From: Viscum album
Lineage: Eukaryota > Streptophyta > Magnoliopsida > Santalales > Viscaceae
DNA length: 64,000 nt
NCBI GenBank assembly: GCA_963277665.1
Contig: OY728136.1
Coordinates: 1,980,028,576 to 1,980,092,575 of the forward strand
Reading direction: 5' to 3'
Shown: one piece after another, positions 25,700 to 38,999 of the stretch
Layout of the letters: each line of letters starts with the position of its first letter
How positions within the stretch are numbered: the first letter of the stretch is position 1
The notes under the pieces: generated by a model
What the model was told of the DNA's origin: nothing
The model's input: only the letters and a program-made list of their open reading frames with translations
Databases searched by the model: none
Position numbers and translations under genes: made by a program

Positions 25700-27540
25700 T
25701 GTTGTAAATGTATAAACCCTACTCCCAACTTGAAAAATACAATCCTATTACAATATGATGTATACAGTGAGTTATATATGATGAATCCTTTCTACAATAG
25801 TGTTGATATTTACATTTTGACTATTTAAGTGGTAATGTCAATATACTATTTATCATATCAAATGTTTATAGATGTTCCCAGGTTATAATATGATCATATA
25901 GATACCATGAAAGTAAACACAAAACAATGTCATATAGTCCAGATACATCATATTGAATGGATATAGATAATGTGTGACCATTAGGTGCTTGGGGAACAAA
26001 ATCATTGAGACTTATTATCATGATGTTTGAACTTATTTATTTTATTTGATGATATCATGGGTACATGCTTGCTAATAAAAACACCACATGTTTCAGGAGG
26101 CATTGGTAGTTCTTATCTATGAACACCTCTGGAACAGAGATTATTATTATTGTATACTATTCAATCATTTAATTTTATAAATGGTAAAAACCATGAAATT
26201 TATTGCATGGATAGGTATCTTGCATTGGGTACACCATTGGGGGTATTCCATTGATTGAATAATCTATAAAGAGTTTTTATATTCCAAAAAGATATTGATA
26301 TCTTGGACTTCATTGACCATTATAGTATTACCTTCACAAAATCCATGACCATGGTAGAAGAAGATATGTAGATCAATTAAGATCAATGAAAAAAATGAAA
26401 GAAAGGATGTTGAAAAAAAATTTGTCCAGTTTTTTAGATATATCAATGCAGAGAGATTATATTACATGACATGTTTTTATATTAAAGGTTAACATTGCTT
26501 TGAATTTTACTTATCTACTTAGGGGACATGATGGGTTGATATACTCCACTCTGGGTCTATCAATGTTATTCATTGATACCATGTTACAGTCCTAGAGGGT
26601 CATACAGTAATTATATTAAAATATCTATCATTTTCTAAGGAATATGAGTATATGACATTGTGGGAACCACCATGGGGTTTGAGTGATTCAAATAACACTT
26701 GATCTCTATCAAATAATTTAATTAAAATTATTTGTGTTTATAATAATTGGTATTGATATTAAATATTAAAATTATGCACAATATATTATGTGAATACATG
26801 GAAACAATTATATGAAATATTATAATATTAATTTTAATGTTTTCTGAATATTTTTTATGTATATTTAGTCAAATTAATGGATCATTTTCAGTAGGTGATA
26901 TATTAGTTATATTAAAATTACATGATAAAAATATAAATGATATTTATGACTTAGTGAGTTAGACATAAAATGTTATTTATGACTTTTTTAGAAGATAATA
27001 AATGTTTAGGGGGCTAGGAAGCCTTTTATAGGCATTTTTGTATCTCACTATATAAGGAGGTGTAGGATATCATTTAAATAAATGTTCCCTACATGTTTTG
27101 AGATATTTTTTTTATATGTCTCCATATTCATATATAGATAATTTCTTGATCCCAGAAATCATTTTTATGTGTTCTTCACATATCGAAATACTATCACTCT
27201 GAAGGACATCCCAACATTGAATGCTTCATCAGATCTATATGCTAACACCCAGACATCAATGATTGACATTACCACATACATTAAATGAATATTTTGATGA
27301 TTTATAGTTATCCTACCTTAGTTAATTCAATACATAGTCACTAAAAATTAGTGATTGTCAAACACATCATCAAATCGAATGAGGTTACTTTTTGTTTAAT
27401 TTTCATGATTAATTATATCATCTCAAGAGATTGGATTTTATACATTGTTACACATAACATTAGGTGAAATAGTTACATTAATTTGTAATGAAAAAATGTA
27501 ATTTCCTCGCACATTTTATTCCACTATGTGCTCTAGTACA
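25700..27540 (+). repeat. Element C 3' LTR
   Basis: It starts TGTTGTAAATG after the short purine-rich word TTTGGAG and ends AGTACA at 27540. It aligns with 17689-19538. Beyond it, sequence homologous to element B LTR2 resumes ('ttgcatggaatc' at 27549 matches 'ttgcacatggaat' at 44639). Confidence 0.85.
27049..27057 (+). promoter_or_regulatory. TATA box of element C 3' LTR
   Basis: TATATAAGG followed by AGGTG, at the position equivalent to 19046. It is retained in both old LTRs. Confidence 0.5.
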
Positions 27541-29250
27541 TTCATGTGTTGCATGGAATCCCATGTAGACCACATGGAATTGTTTTTCCATTCCACATGT
27601 CTTGTATTCACTCATTTTTACATTTTTTAGAGAGGTAACACAATTTGTGTAGGGTTCAGGGAAATATATTATGTTTTTAAATCATTTCTATTCATTTAAC
27701 ACGTAGGTTATGTGGGGTTTAGCCTAGTCACATGGTGTGTGGGGCCACACATATCCCTCGACGTGCACATCTAGTACACACTGATCAAGTCATCAAGCAT
27801 CTCTTGGTGTGAAATAAAATATCATATAGAATGTGATATTTTAGTTCTTCATAAACCTTTGTGTCATGTAAATGAAATATATATAATTTTTTCTCCTTAA
27901 ATATATGTTGTTTAGATGGGTTTTATGAACCAGAGTTGGTTCCTGTCATAATTTCCTCAACCACATATTCTTATTTCACTAGAAATATTATTTTAACTCC
28001 AAAAAAACATTTGCATATTATTATTTCACTTATAGAGACATATTTTATCCTAATTCAATAAATAGTAAACTTTAGATCACCTCATGACATTATCTACATG
28101 ACCCAACATGAAAAACAATCATCCTCAGTTCTTCCTTTGATTAATATCATAACCATTGATCATATGCCATGCTGAAATCAATGTAATGGAAATTGTATTA
28201 GTGATCCATGAAACCATTATTCTATCACCTAACAATATGGTTCCAATGATAATGTTGAATCAGTGGATAATACCAAATACCACAAATGAACATGTGGAGA
28301 TCGATAAAACAAATGCACATACCATAATAGTGTGAATCAATGATATACATACATGGTTAGTTATATTCTAGGATAATATAATATAAATAAGAAGATAGAT
28401 AAAAAATGATTCCTAATAAATTATTCCAAAATCAAAATATTTATAATTGAATAAATCAATTGGGCATGGTGGCAATTTATTCCAAATTAATTTTTTTAGA
28501 GAATTAATCTGTAACCATAAAATTTATCAATATGGGAAAAATCAACAACTAAAAAAATACATAAATCAATTACTATTGTATCCATGATGGGTAAAGTGTT
28601 CACGGGTCATCTCATTGATAATTCCATTTCATTTTTTGTTTCTTCCAGGAATATTTTTGAGAAATCATCATTGGTCCACAATCCTGAGTTCATCCAAAAA
28701 TATCTATGCTATTGGTAGCTCTCCATCCCTCTCTCAAAATTCTCTAGGTTATGTGACTATCCCCATACTCTCACATTGGATAAGATTATAAAGACAAATA
28801 TTTAAACAAATGTTAACTTAATTCAATTTATTAACTTAGTAAATTTAACCAATTATAATTTTGATCGACTTCCCATCCCCATAGATACTGATGTGATAAA
28901 AAATTATTTCATGAATGATCTAAAAACAATACTCTAGATCCATCGGTAGTCTTATTATATCTATATGAGACTTTTTTAAGAGACATAAATATTTTATTAA
29001 AAATACATACAGTCCATAAAATAAAATTATATATTTATTATATTACTTTTAATGTCTCATGAAACTCATATTCACGTTTCATATTTATATATGGGTAACA
29101 TACATATTTTGGATTGAATAGAATGATCAAAAATGTTTTCTAAGAACATATACTATGTTGAAATAATAATTTTAAAATTGAGATTCTCCTTGGACATCAA
29201 AACTTAAAAATATTTCAAAGACCCACAAGGGTAAAAAATGGATCACTACA
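27541..29250 (-). repeat. Element B LTR1, right part (after element C)
   Basis: It continues LTR1 beyond the copia insertion and aligns with 44625-46293. Shared landmarks are 'ggttttatgaaccagagttggttc' (27919) against the GGTTTTAAAAACCAAACATGG word (44966), the 'catgaccca...cctttgattaatatc' region (28080-28170, matching 45150-45220), and 'gggtaacatacatattttgg' (29092, matching 46138). It ends GATCACTACA at 29250, the complement of a TGTAGTGATC LTR start, preceded on the minus strand by a purine-rich tract (GGTAGAAAAGA). Confidence 0.8.
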
Positions 29251-32200
29251 TCTTTTCTACCTTAGTAATGTTCATTCTCTATATTATGTCAACTCTGGAT
29301 AAAGATAAAATAAAAGGATATCACTGAGGTAAAATATAAAAACCATTGAGATTCAAGATTTATGAAATATCATTGCATATTTTTCTATGAAGGATGAAAT
29401 CTTTCATCTCCTATGAAGGTAATAAGATTATTCCATCTCAAATCAAGAAGAAATATGGGAATTAATCCTCCCAAGATATGATTTACTTAGCCACTCCTTT
29501 TTATTCAATATTATTCTCAACTCATGGGATGTGATAATTCCCAACAGTCTCTAATGGCCTTCCCCAAATGTTCATTTAAAAGATCAAACCTGGTGGGAAT
29601 TACTAATACCCCACCATTAATTTAGTGTTATAGATGGTCATCATATAGGAAACCCAATATACATAGTAATTCCATACTAGGAACACAACCATGTTTTCAT
29701 GTGGGAATCGAAAAATTTACAAGGCCATAGGTTTTTTAGGATTCTCATCTACCGCCTCAACAACAAAAAGATTACAAGGCTCATGCTGCATTTTTAATAG
29801 CTTTTAGTCTCTGGAAAATAGAGCCTTCTATTCAAAATATTTTAACTTGAGTTTTCATGGTTTTTTACTAACTTTAATATCTGTATATTACTTTTCTTCA
29901 TTTTCAATGATATATTGATAGGGTTTTTTCTTCTTGTTTTCAAAATCAAATAAAAATCACATCAGTCACGACAACCACCTATATTAGATAATCAATACCA
30001 CTACACTACTTTCTATGTGAACAAATCCACCATTATCAGAATTGAATATTCTTTAACACTCTGATAACCAAAATTTTACTACTATAAACAAATGTAAATA
30101 ACTAACCTAATGGAAAAAATTAAAAATCCTCAGAGATAACATCCTCTTCCACTAAAACATGTTTATAAACTGATATGCATTAAAAAAAACTACATGTATT
30201 GACTTATCAATGATTTTTTCTAATATAATATTCTCTATCTGTGTTCTCAACCATGATCCATATCAAGGTAAATAGGGAAGAATGATTATAATCCTAAGGA
30301 AGTGGATTAAATGATTCCCAACTTAAGGGAATATCTTCTAATTTTTCATCTGGGAACATCTAGTCACATAGGATCACTAGTCAACATCATTCCCATAACA
30401 TTGTTCTAATCATGTTATGTTGTGGGGACACTAATATCATCCAATGTTGAGATACATATCCCCTTTTTAAATAGAAAACCACATTTTTGAGATAAATTAT
30501 TGGAAACTATCACCATTCTTATAAATAGAGTCCTTATCTTTGGATGAACCAACCATCACAAAATATTTACAGTACAATAATATATATAGACACCTACAAA
30601 TTATATTATAAAGGCTAAGACAATATTTGAATAAATATTTCATACGAAAAAATATGAATGCCTAATAGGCCTCACCACAAGTCATATCAATGAATTATTT
30701 CAATTATTACACTACAAATCCAAAAAAATATTATAATTCCTATTATATGGGTTGATGCCTACACCAACTTCTCCAAAATGTTCAATCATAGATCACCCAA
30801 AAAATGTTTATATGTATTATTCTACATTATCATTGTGGTAATTTCATTTCTACACATAAGGTGCACAAATCCATGCATTCCAATCAAGGAGAAGCTTACT
30901 AAGTACCCAAAGGGTTGGATCTTCTTTCCTCTTCAAATGGGGTCTTAATCATTACTATAGACAGAATACTCACAACTATAAAAATAATATGTCCAATCCC
31001 TGAAAGTTAATATCACCTATTGATACTCTTATTAGTTACTAAAACACAACAAGGGGTTACCTTCACTTCTCTTCTCTACAATGAGGGCTTTATTAAAAGT
31101 AATAATCCTCCAATAGATGTAAAATCAACTATCATATGTATGAATGGGTGACAAACCAAAATCACAGAAACTATTCTAGATTACCATGATCTATCCCAGG
31201 GCTGCATTATATTATCGATCACGTAGATATAAGACTATTGGTAAATAGGTCATGCCCACACAAATCAGAATGAGGGTCCATGGGGAAATAGGCACAAGTT
31301 TTACAAATAAATCAAATAATTCTACCCCAATGCATATATATATATATCTATTGTAAATTTCATAATGTAAATCATATAGTCAACCCTCTATATTGGTCAT
31401 AATCCAACACAATGGTTGTTTTTATTTTAATGAATCAATGCATCATCCAAGACCAATAAATCTCACACCGTTGGTTCTCTATCAAATGTTTTGGGAAAAC
31501 ATATAGTTTTATAAAAAGTATATTTTATATCCAACATACATGATATAGAGACTCTATCCACAACACCGGGTTGGTTATATTTATTTGACAAGATGACCTA
31601 CTCCCACTACCTGGGTGCACTTCCTCAAAGATATGAAATCATCAAACTATCACTCGAGTGACTTTGGAATATGTGGTACCATAAAAAATCTCCACCAAAA
31701 AAGTACACATCATCGAGAGTTCCACCAAATCATTAAGATCAATCAAATCAATATAAAACATGCTGGGAAAACACCTCAAAAATTACATGCACTCTAACAT
31801 GTACTTAAAAGCATTCATGACACCCTATAAAAGGATCAATTTCCTCTAATGGTAACTCCATCTTAGAAAAGTTCCCAAACTACAACCATGGTTGCGTAGT
31901 TCTATAATAAGTTATAAGAATGGATCATCCAATAATTTATTTTAGTTTTATATAAAATTTTTAATAAATAAACCAATATCTAGAAGTATTAGATGAAACA
32001 TGTGGAAGAAGGGTGTCCCAAACTCTAGCTAATCAGTAACACCCATGGATTAGGATTTACTCCAAAACTCATGAGGTAGTTGACATTGACCACATCCAGC
32101 ATAACAAGCCAATGAGTACTCTCATCCAACCTAGTGGAAACTAACATCCTATATGAAATAAGTATTTTAAAAAAATCCATGTGGAGGGAGGCCATATCAA

Positions 32201-32719
32201 ATTATGGGTTAATAACAAATACCAAAAATGTTTTTAAAAAATACTCATCACTCACTATTTTGTAGTGACATGACCAACCCCATGTTTGAGGTCATCATAG
32301 ACCTTCCTTTACATAGAAATAGTATATGAGAGGGTAGAAACTTTAAATCAATAGGTTTCACACATAATGGTTAAAAATATCTAGATGATATGACATAAGA
32401 AGGACATGGAAGAACATAATTTCCATCTTATGATACACATATCTACATACATGAACCCCAAAATACATGTGTGAGGGTTTTGGTTAAATAAATTGTTATG
32501 AGAGTAGTAGATAAAGGATACATTAGCCATCACTCCTGTGATTGTTTCTATTGTTTCTTAACTACACTCAAGACAACCTTGAAACTATTTATCTATGTTA
32601 CCAATAAAAATTCTAATTACAATAAACTCTAATATATATTCATTGTATATACCCTATCTAATAAAACTCTCACATGAACTAAATCACCAAGGTCTCACCG
32701 AGACCATCATCATAATGAG
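29251..32719 (-). pseudogene. Element B internal region 1 (gag-pol remnant, short)
   Basis: The 3.5 kb between LTR1 and LTR2 aligns with 46294-49190. Paired landmarks are 'acccaaagggttgga' (30916 and 47966), 'atgcatca.cca' (31440 and 48490) and the 'cactcactattttgtagtgacatgacc' block (32247, matching 49033). On the minus strand near 30330-30370 a FPDEKLEDIPL-like segment resembles 'VFPDELPGLPP', the gypsy protease-RT linker. That is the only family hint I trust. At about 3.5 kb against 5.7 kb in element D, most of RT, RNase H and integrase cannot fit. The unit is therefore a deletion derivative or a non-autonomous form, and many stops are present. Confidence 0.55.
32691..32706 (-). other. Element B primer-binding site (decayed)
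   Basis: ggtctcaccgagacca on the plus strand resembles the complement of the initiator-Met PBS (GGCTCTGATACCA) with two or three extra bases. It lies 14 bases left of LTR2. It supports LTR2 being a 5' LTR for internal region 1. Confidence 0.4.
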
Positions 32720-33806
32720 TGTGCCACCCCAATCCCACCTCTAGTAGTCTAGTGGATGGTAACTAACACCAAGTAGGAATATCCCACACATAGGAGTGTA
32801 TGGCCTACTATAACCGATAACATAAACATATATATCATTTAATAAATACATAGAATATCAATAAGATAGACATAAATGATAAACTAAACTAAATGTGACA
32901 CATGTGCGAGACATCTTCCAAAATCCAAAGATAACAAATATGAAGAATTAATATAAAATGGGGAAAAATAAATACCAAATACCCATAATAAATAACTAAA
33001 AACTTCCAAAATTAAGATTTCCTCGTCTTAATCTAGATCTATACACAAATGACACCTGATACCATCAGTTATTAGTACCACCAAATCTCTTCCAACATTA
33101 AATCCGCTAAAGACGAAATCAATATGCTCTGAAAATATATATGTTATATCCACACCCAAAAAATCCATTTTCACTTATGTGTCGCTTGTATCAACACAAT
33201 ATGTGACAGAACATGGCCCTTACATATGTGACTATAAACATACATAGTACAATGTCATGAAATCCAAAAAGAGACAGTAGAGAATAAATAAATATTACTC
33301 TTGGAACTGGAGGTGTGAAAGAGGAGGAAAATAAGAAATCAAAAAGAAAAAAAGTTAATATAAGGCTCTAAAACCAAGGAGTAACAAAAAGTGAGTAAAT
33401 ATAAAATTTAGATACATTCCTCACCAGAAGACTCATTGATGATGAGATGTTCAAACAATCATATCTCCAATCCTCAAAAGCCACTATTCATGGGTAGTTA
33501 TCTATGTTTGAAACATTTAATTGTCCATGATTCCTAATGTTTATAGAATTATGAAACATATCATCATAAAGGTAACCCCATGGAGTTTATAAATCAAATT
33601 TCCTATGGAAACCATCACCATGTAAGCTTCCAATATACAAAATACATCAAAAATATATAAAGGGGAGTCTACAAAACCCTGAATAATTCTCACCCACCAA
33701 TGTTTTGTGTTTTAATTGAGGGTGGTGGATAAATATAGGTACAATCATATGTGGTACTTAACTACCAAAATATTGTTTGAAACTATAAGAGAGTGACAGA
33801 AACTCT
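32720..33806 (-). repeat. Element B LTR2, left part (before element D)
   Basis: Starts TGTGCCACCCCAATCC and aligns with 16224-17310. It stops at 33806, where the gypsy LTR of element D begins. The last matched words are 'ggataaatataggtacaatcat' (33728), which align with 'ggaataaatacaaatatggtc' (17224). Confidence 0.8.
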
Positions 33807-36186
33807 TCTAATGAACCAAATTTTTAAGAAGTTATGGATAATTGTTTTCTAATTAAATATGTGGTTTTATCTGTGTAAATGTTCCTTAATGCATAAAGAT
33901 GGTCTTGGAAGCATATTGGGAATATTTGGAGCCCATATCTATAGAAATTGTAAAAATATATTATTCCACAATGTTAGCGCATGTTTAGTGTTAATTGTGT
34001 GACTAAACAATGTGGGGAATATAGTGTATTGAAGGGGGCCACATGTTTTACCCTAACTATACGAACTGGGTTGTATGATTGTGAAAATATTGTAGAAACT
34101 TTTCTAGAGTAATTTTTCTTTCATTTTTCTTAATTATCCCAAATGTACTCCTATCTTATGTGGAGGAGGTTCTTGGACAGTTTTTGTGGAATGCTTATTG
34201 CAAAATTTGGCTAATCGTGCAGCCAACTCCTGGGACCTGTTAAATGAAGCTGAATTTACCAAGTTCCCCACAAAAGGTTTTATCCCCTCTTTAATTTAGT
34301 GGAAAGAACCCATTATCCTCTCATGAGAGATATTTTCCAATCCTAGGGTACGATTCTCCATTACTTCTCCTTCAAATTCATGTTTTCATCATTATTGGGT
34401 GTGTTGGATCTACAATTGTATACTCTCTAATCATCTTTCTTCAGTTCATAATTTATCTTCCTATCTATTACACTATTTTGGTTCATGTGAATATGCCCTA
34501 TTTTATTTGTTTGGTCCTTTCATCTAATATCACTCATTCTGGCCTAATTCATAAGAAAAAATAGGATGAGGAGAGTGTTATAGGCCTATGTTATGTGGTC
34601 TTGTAATTTTACCAAAAATTTGAATTGTTTTTATTGAATCCATAGATGTTCCACACAAAAATCCATTCTAAAAAGTAAATAAAAATTTGATTTACCTTTA
34701 TCATTAATCAAACCATATTAGGATACTTTTATTGAACAATGTTTGACCATTCTATTCTTTTTATCTCATTGATTTACAACCCTTAAAGATTGTTGATTTA
34801 TTTTCCCTCCTTGACATATGTTTTAAAATTCATGACGACCATCTATGTAGTTTATATGAGATTTAAAATATAATTTCCTAACTAATTAATTTAATGGTGT
34901 GATTCAAATGAAATGAAGTGAGTGGAATGGCCGTGTCAAGTGTTATGTATATGAGAATTAAATTCTATAACTTGTGATGCCTTTGGTTCAATTGTGATAA
35001 ATGGATATTGATGATTTAAATAAAAATTAATTATTATTATTATGACTATTCCCTGGATATTGGCAGGGGAAAATGGATAAGGGTCTCATTGATAATGAAA
35101 TTTCATGATTTCTTATGTTGGGTTATAGGCATGGGGATTTATATCAATTACTGTTATCTGGACAATCAGCATAATATAAAATTTTCCCATGCATCAAGTG
35201 TTGGGAATGAAAACTCACCCCACTATCCCAATAGATGGGACAAAAGTCTCACATTAATCTTAGATTCATGTCTTATACCCTTTTTTAGTGCCTATAACTC
35301 ATTAGACTTGTCAAAGATGCCTGAGTTATGCCACAGGTAAATATAGAACCTATTGTACATGTATATTCCTATATATATCCTTAAATATATGGACTATATA
35401 CATGTATACTTATATATATATATTATTACTTATAAATGGTACATTATTCAGTGTTATTATAGCTTATGACAAGGTAGTTAATGCCTTCCATGTGTCTTAA
35501 CAGTACCTAATCTGACTAGTATTTATTTTCTATCATTTTTTATTTATTCATTATACCTGAACACTACTATGTTATATACACATTGTGAATTATTCTAGAC
35601 ACCATTGGTGGTGGAATATAGTGTTTATCTCACACCCTAATCAGGACACCGTTGGTACGTGAGTAAATATCATGATATTAGTTATGTATAAGTACATGCT
35701 CCCTATTGTGTATTCTTGATTTCTATTGGTTAAATCTTGGAGCATGGGAGGAGGGGACCGAGAGTATACTCATGTTGCCAGTGGCGATGTTTTTTGTTTT
35801 TTTGTATCACATGTTGTATATTTATGTCTACCATATCCATTATTCCCCTTTTTTATATCATCATTCCATGATATAATTTTTTATATGTATCATCCATTGG
35901 ATTATTATTATTATTTTAGTGGTTTGGATTCTTAAACTTCCGTTGTGGATTATTGTACCCTTTTCTTCTATGTTATATTTTTTTATCATGATTAAACTTT
36001 TACTGTTTTGTATCCTAATTTATTTTTATTATGAATATCTAGTATTAGGGTATAGTCCCCCCCCCATACCACCTTGGACCCTTACTAATAGGTCGAAGCC
36101 TCTGACATATAGGGAGGTGTGATTGAGGCCGTGTGACCCATTGACTCGGGGCACCGTTTTAATGGACCCCTGGTCAGGGCATTAGA
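33807..36186 (+). repeat. Element D 5' LTR
   Basis: It starts TCTAATGAACC, aligned with TGTAATGACCC at 41887 (the terminal G is mutated), and ends near 'cagggcattaga'. Matches to the 3' LTR include 'ttggatctacaattgta' (34404 with 42484), 'ccatgatataattttttatatg' (35867 with 43877) and 'accaccttggacc' (36068 with 44088). The length is 2.38 kb. Open frames inside it (35089-35340, 35726-36122) are LTR sequence, not genes. Confidence 0.9.
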
Positions 36187-36227
36187 AAGAGGAATTAGAT
36201 GATATTTTTCCTTTTGCCTTACTATTT

Positions 36228-36239
36228 TGGTATTAGAGA
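36228..36239 (+). other. Element D primer-binding site
   Basis: TGGTATTAGAGA differs from the initiator-Met site TGGTATCAGAGC at only two positions. It lies about 42 bases after the LTR end. The first mismatch is a C-to-T change, in keeping with general decay. Confidence 0.8.
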
Positions 36240-38320
36240 AGAGGATAGTGTGTAATAGAATTTTGTAATGAGTCTATGCCTTGGATTAGCTCAACCATGT
36301 ATAGGTGAAACCCAAATTTCTACAGTGGGTTATCTAAAATAGTTAATTAATCCTGTTAATGTTTATAGGATTTCACCATTGGTTAATGCATAAGTTTTAT
36401 AGAATTATTATTATTATTATTATTTAATAGATATCCTTTTTTCTTTTTACTTCTAGGGAAATGGGTTATCATAACCGGCATCATCATAGGCTCTTTGGGA
36501 CCTATATTCCATTCATTATTTCATGTCACTTTTACATTCTGTGTTCATTTCCAACTTCATATATGTTTGTACCTAATTAAGTATTTGGTATATGATAACA
36601 TTTATGATAGGAATATGATATTTAGATTAATTAAATTTTCTATATCAATCTATATGGTGTTTTCCAACATAGATTGATGCTGACACCTTAATTAGACTAT
36701 TAAACCACGTTATGAGTTCTATACATAATGGTACCATAGAATGGAGCAACATCAATTGATTTCATTGCTTGAATGAAAATGGAAATTTATGAATAATGTA
36801 CTTAACTAAATTTGGAATATTAATTCATGTAATCAAATAATTTGATATGAGTTGTTATGTCCTGGTATTGGATGTAAAGGCTATGTCACAGTTACATGAT
36901 TTCCAATTTCAATTTATAAGAAATATAACCATATAAATTGGCGATGGTGAAAAAATTAAATGGACTGTGATATATATATATATATATGTGAGACTATGAA
37001 CTTAAATAAATTTAAACATTAAAATGGCATGGTTAGCACTAAATGGGATTAAAATTTCAAAGTAAATCATCTTTCCACTCTACCTTGTAATTTACACTCC
37101 ATATACCATGACCTTTGTCATATGATATGATACCTATACCCAAACCCATCTGTAGTAGTGGGTAGAACACATAAATATATATGGTTATTGTATTTTTGGA
37201 ACTCATTTTCAATTATATAATCATGATACCATGATGGTGTCATGTAATAATCTAGGAAGGTAGTGAAAAAAATGCACTAGAGGTGCTTGGCCATGACTTG
37301 CTAGTGATACCTCATGTAGATCCACTGACAACATCACCTGTTATTCTTTACAGGGGCACTAAAGCCTAGTTTCATCCCAATTTCCTTTGTATGAAATAGT
37401 CAATGAAAGGAGTGTCTCAATCTACCCATAATATGGTAGATTCAAATATAGAATGATAGAATCATCCTTCTCCCACTTACATGGGGGATGATGGGCCACA
37501 TGCTACTGAGTCATGGATGGAGGCCATGAATTCTATATTCCATAATCTGCAGATGTCTTCGGAGAGAATGATCAAGGTCACTGCTTATATTATTTGTGGT
37601 TATTAAATAAGATGGTGGAATTCCATTATCTAGAAATAATTAAATCATGATATTATATAGAGTGATTTTATGATAATATTCTATAGTTAATTGTTTCTAT
37701 TGAATTTTAAGGTTGACCAAGATAGAGTGTTCCGGAATTTATAGTAGTTTGCAATGTCTATGAAGGAATATTCTATATGTTCTACTAAGCTGTAGTGATT
37801 CTTTCCAACCTTATATTTTGATGAGAATATAACAGTGAAGAGACTTCATGAATGGCTGGAATATGTCATTCCATCACATGTTAATATTTTTTGGTTGACC
37901 ACTATTTTTTAGAGCATTAACAAAACCCTTTTTAATGAGAATAATTTTTGGGAACCTGATGATTTTTTCCAAGGTGGTTTAGGAATAGACTTGGTAGTGG
38001 TTCTTCAAGGAGATGAAATCATTTCTTCAAGGGTGATCATGGGGGTAGAAGAAGTTAGACAACATATATTGAAAAATATGTTATATGTCACTAGTGTGCG
38101 AAACCATGAAAAAATAAACCTCAGTGTATGAGAGCCTAATTTCAGATCTGAGGTTGTGGAAGGATGGGCCAGATATAGAATTTTTGTAGAAAATTTCCAC
38201 CAGTTCATATTGGTAGGGGTACTTCGCTAACTCCAAATTTTAGAATGGTCTAATAGTATCTCTATAGGCAGAAAACATAAATACCACTATCCACATAGGT
38301 CGAGGTGGTGGTTATGGTAG
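36240..38320 (+). pseudogene. Element D leader and gag region, mostly unreadable
   Basis: Between the PBS and the zinc-knuckle area the sequence should be leader and gag. The gag capsid motifs could not be followed with confidence. A (TTA)n-like run lies at about 36405-36424 and an alternating TA run at 36970-36988. The position is clear because the protease relic follows at 38465. Confidence 0.55.
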
Positions 38321-38339
38321 AGGGAGTCAGAACTATGAC

Positions 38340-38960
38340 ATACAATTCGAAAATAGCGGGTCTTATTTGTGTAGTTATTTTTTGACTCAAGGCCATGGTA
38401 TGAGCCAGTTACATGCAGTGAAACCAATGTCATAGGACAAAAGTGTGGGGCCTTTTATAGTTCAAGGTACTATTCTAGTAGAATCTACATAAGTTTCTTC
38501 TTTATTTGACATAGTTGAATTTCACTCTTTTATATCTTCCTCAATTCAGGAGAGTTTGTTCCTTGAGATAGAGTAATTTTGAGGTGATATGATACTTGAT
38601 ACCCCATTGTGTATCTGATCAGATATAGTTCACCAATGTATGGAATTTTCTCTTGTGATAGGTGGATATATGTTAATGTTGGATCTTTTTTTCCTAAAAA
38701 TAATGAGGTTTGATGGAATCCATATGATTGACTAGTTAGTTCCCTATCGAGATCATATTTATTATTGTCACTATATATTGAATTTTAAATCATAATAGTG
38801 AAGTATACATGTCCATAATAGAGAATGATAGGTCAAAACATATTGACCTAGACCATTGTAGCAAGGTCTAGGTAGAATGATAAGTCAGATCATTAGTATT
38901 TTCTTAGATGATTAGGCTTTACAACCTTATTTTCCCCTCCAATGGTGGATCAATACATGG
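38340..38960 (+). pseudogene. Element D zinc knuckle and protease relic
   Basis: Near 38355-38410 a SYLCSYFLTQGHGMSQL segment resembles the gag zinc knuckle CYxCGxxGHxxxxC, with some cysteines lost. From 38465 a TILVEST..VSSLFDIVEFHSFISSS segment (shown with a gap) matches 'GTILVNSxPVSVLFDTGASHSFIS'. The aspartic protease active-site triplet DTG is here DIV, so it cannot be catalytic. Further on (about 38650-38700), a GGYMLMLDLFFLKIMRFDGI pattern matches the 'ADLIVLDMxDFDVILGMDWL' part of the protease C-terminus. In a live element this protease cuts Gag-Pol. Confidence 0.75.
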
Positions 38961-38999
38961 AAAACTTATTTGATTAATTTTCATTGCTAAATCTAATGA

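Larger units (their letters stand above)
17689..27540 (+). mobile_element. Element C: degenerate Ty1/copia LTR retrotransposon inside LTR1 of B
   Basis: This is a plus-strand element of 9.85 kb with LTRs at 17689-19538 and 25700-27540. Both LTRs start TGTTGTAAA and end in CCA or ACA. They share a TATATAAGGAGG promoter word. A PBS-like site follows the left LTR, and RT-end and RNase H relics of copia type precede the right LTR. RNase H as the last domain is the copia order and differs from gypsy, where integrase comes last. Flanking DNA on both sides belongs to element B LTR1, so C is younger than B. The interior is decayed and carries smaller insertions (MITE-like element, GC-richer island). 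Confidence 0.85.

Noticed and set aside
29251..32719. Element B internal region as two independent solo insertions
   Set aside because: Both internal regions abut the LTR ends at the same base (TCACTACA) and with the same order, which fits a tandem element better than separate insertions.
35726..36122. Overlapping frames of 69 and 67 codons resembling small membrane proteins
   Set aside because: They are inside the 5' LTR of element D. The 3' LTR counterpart has stops, so they are T-rich chance frames.
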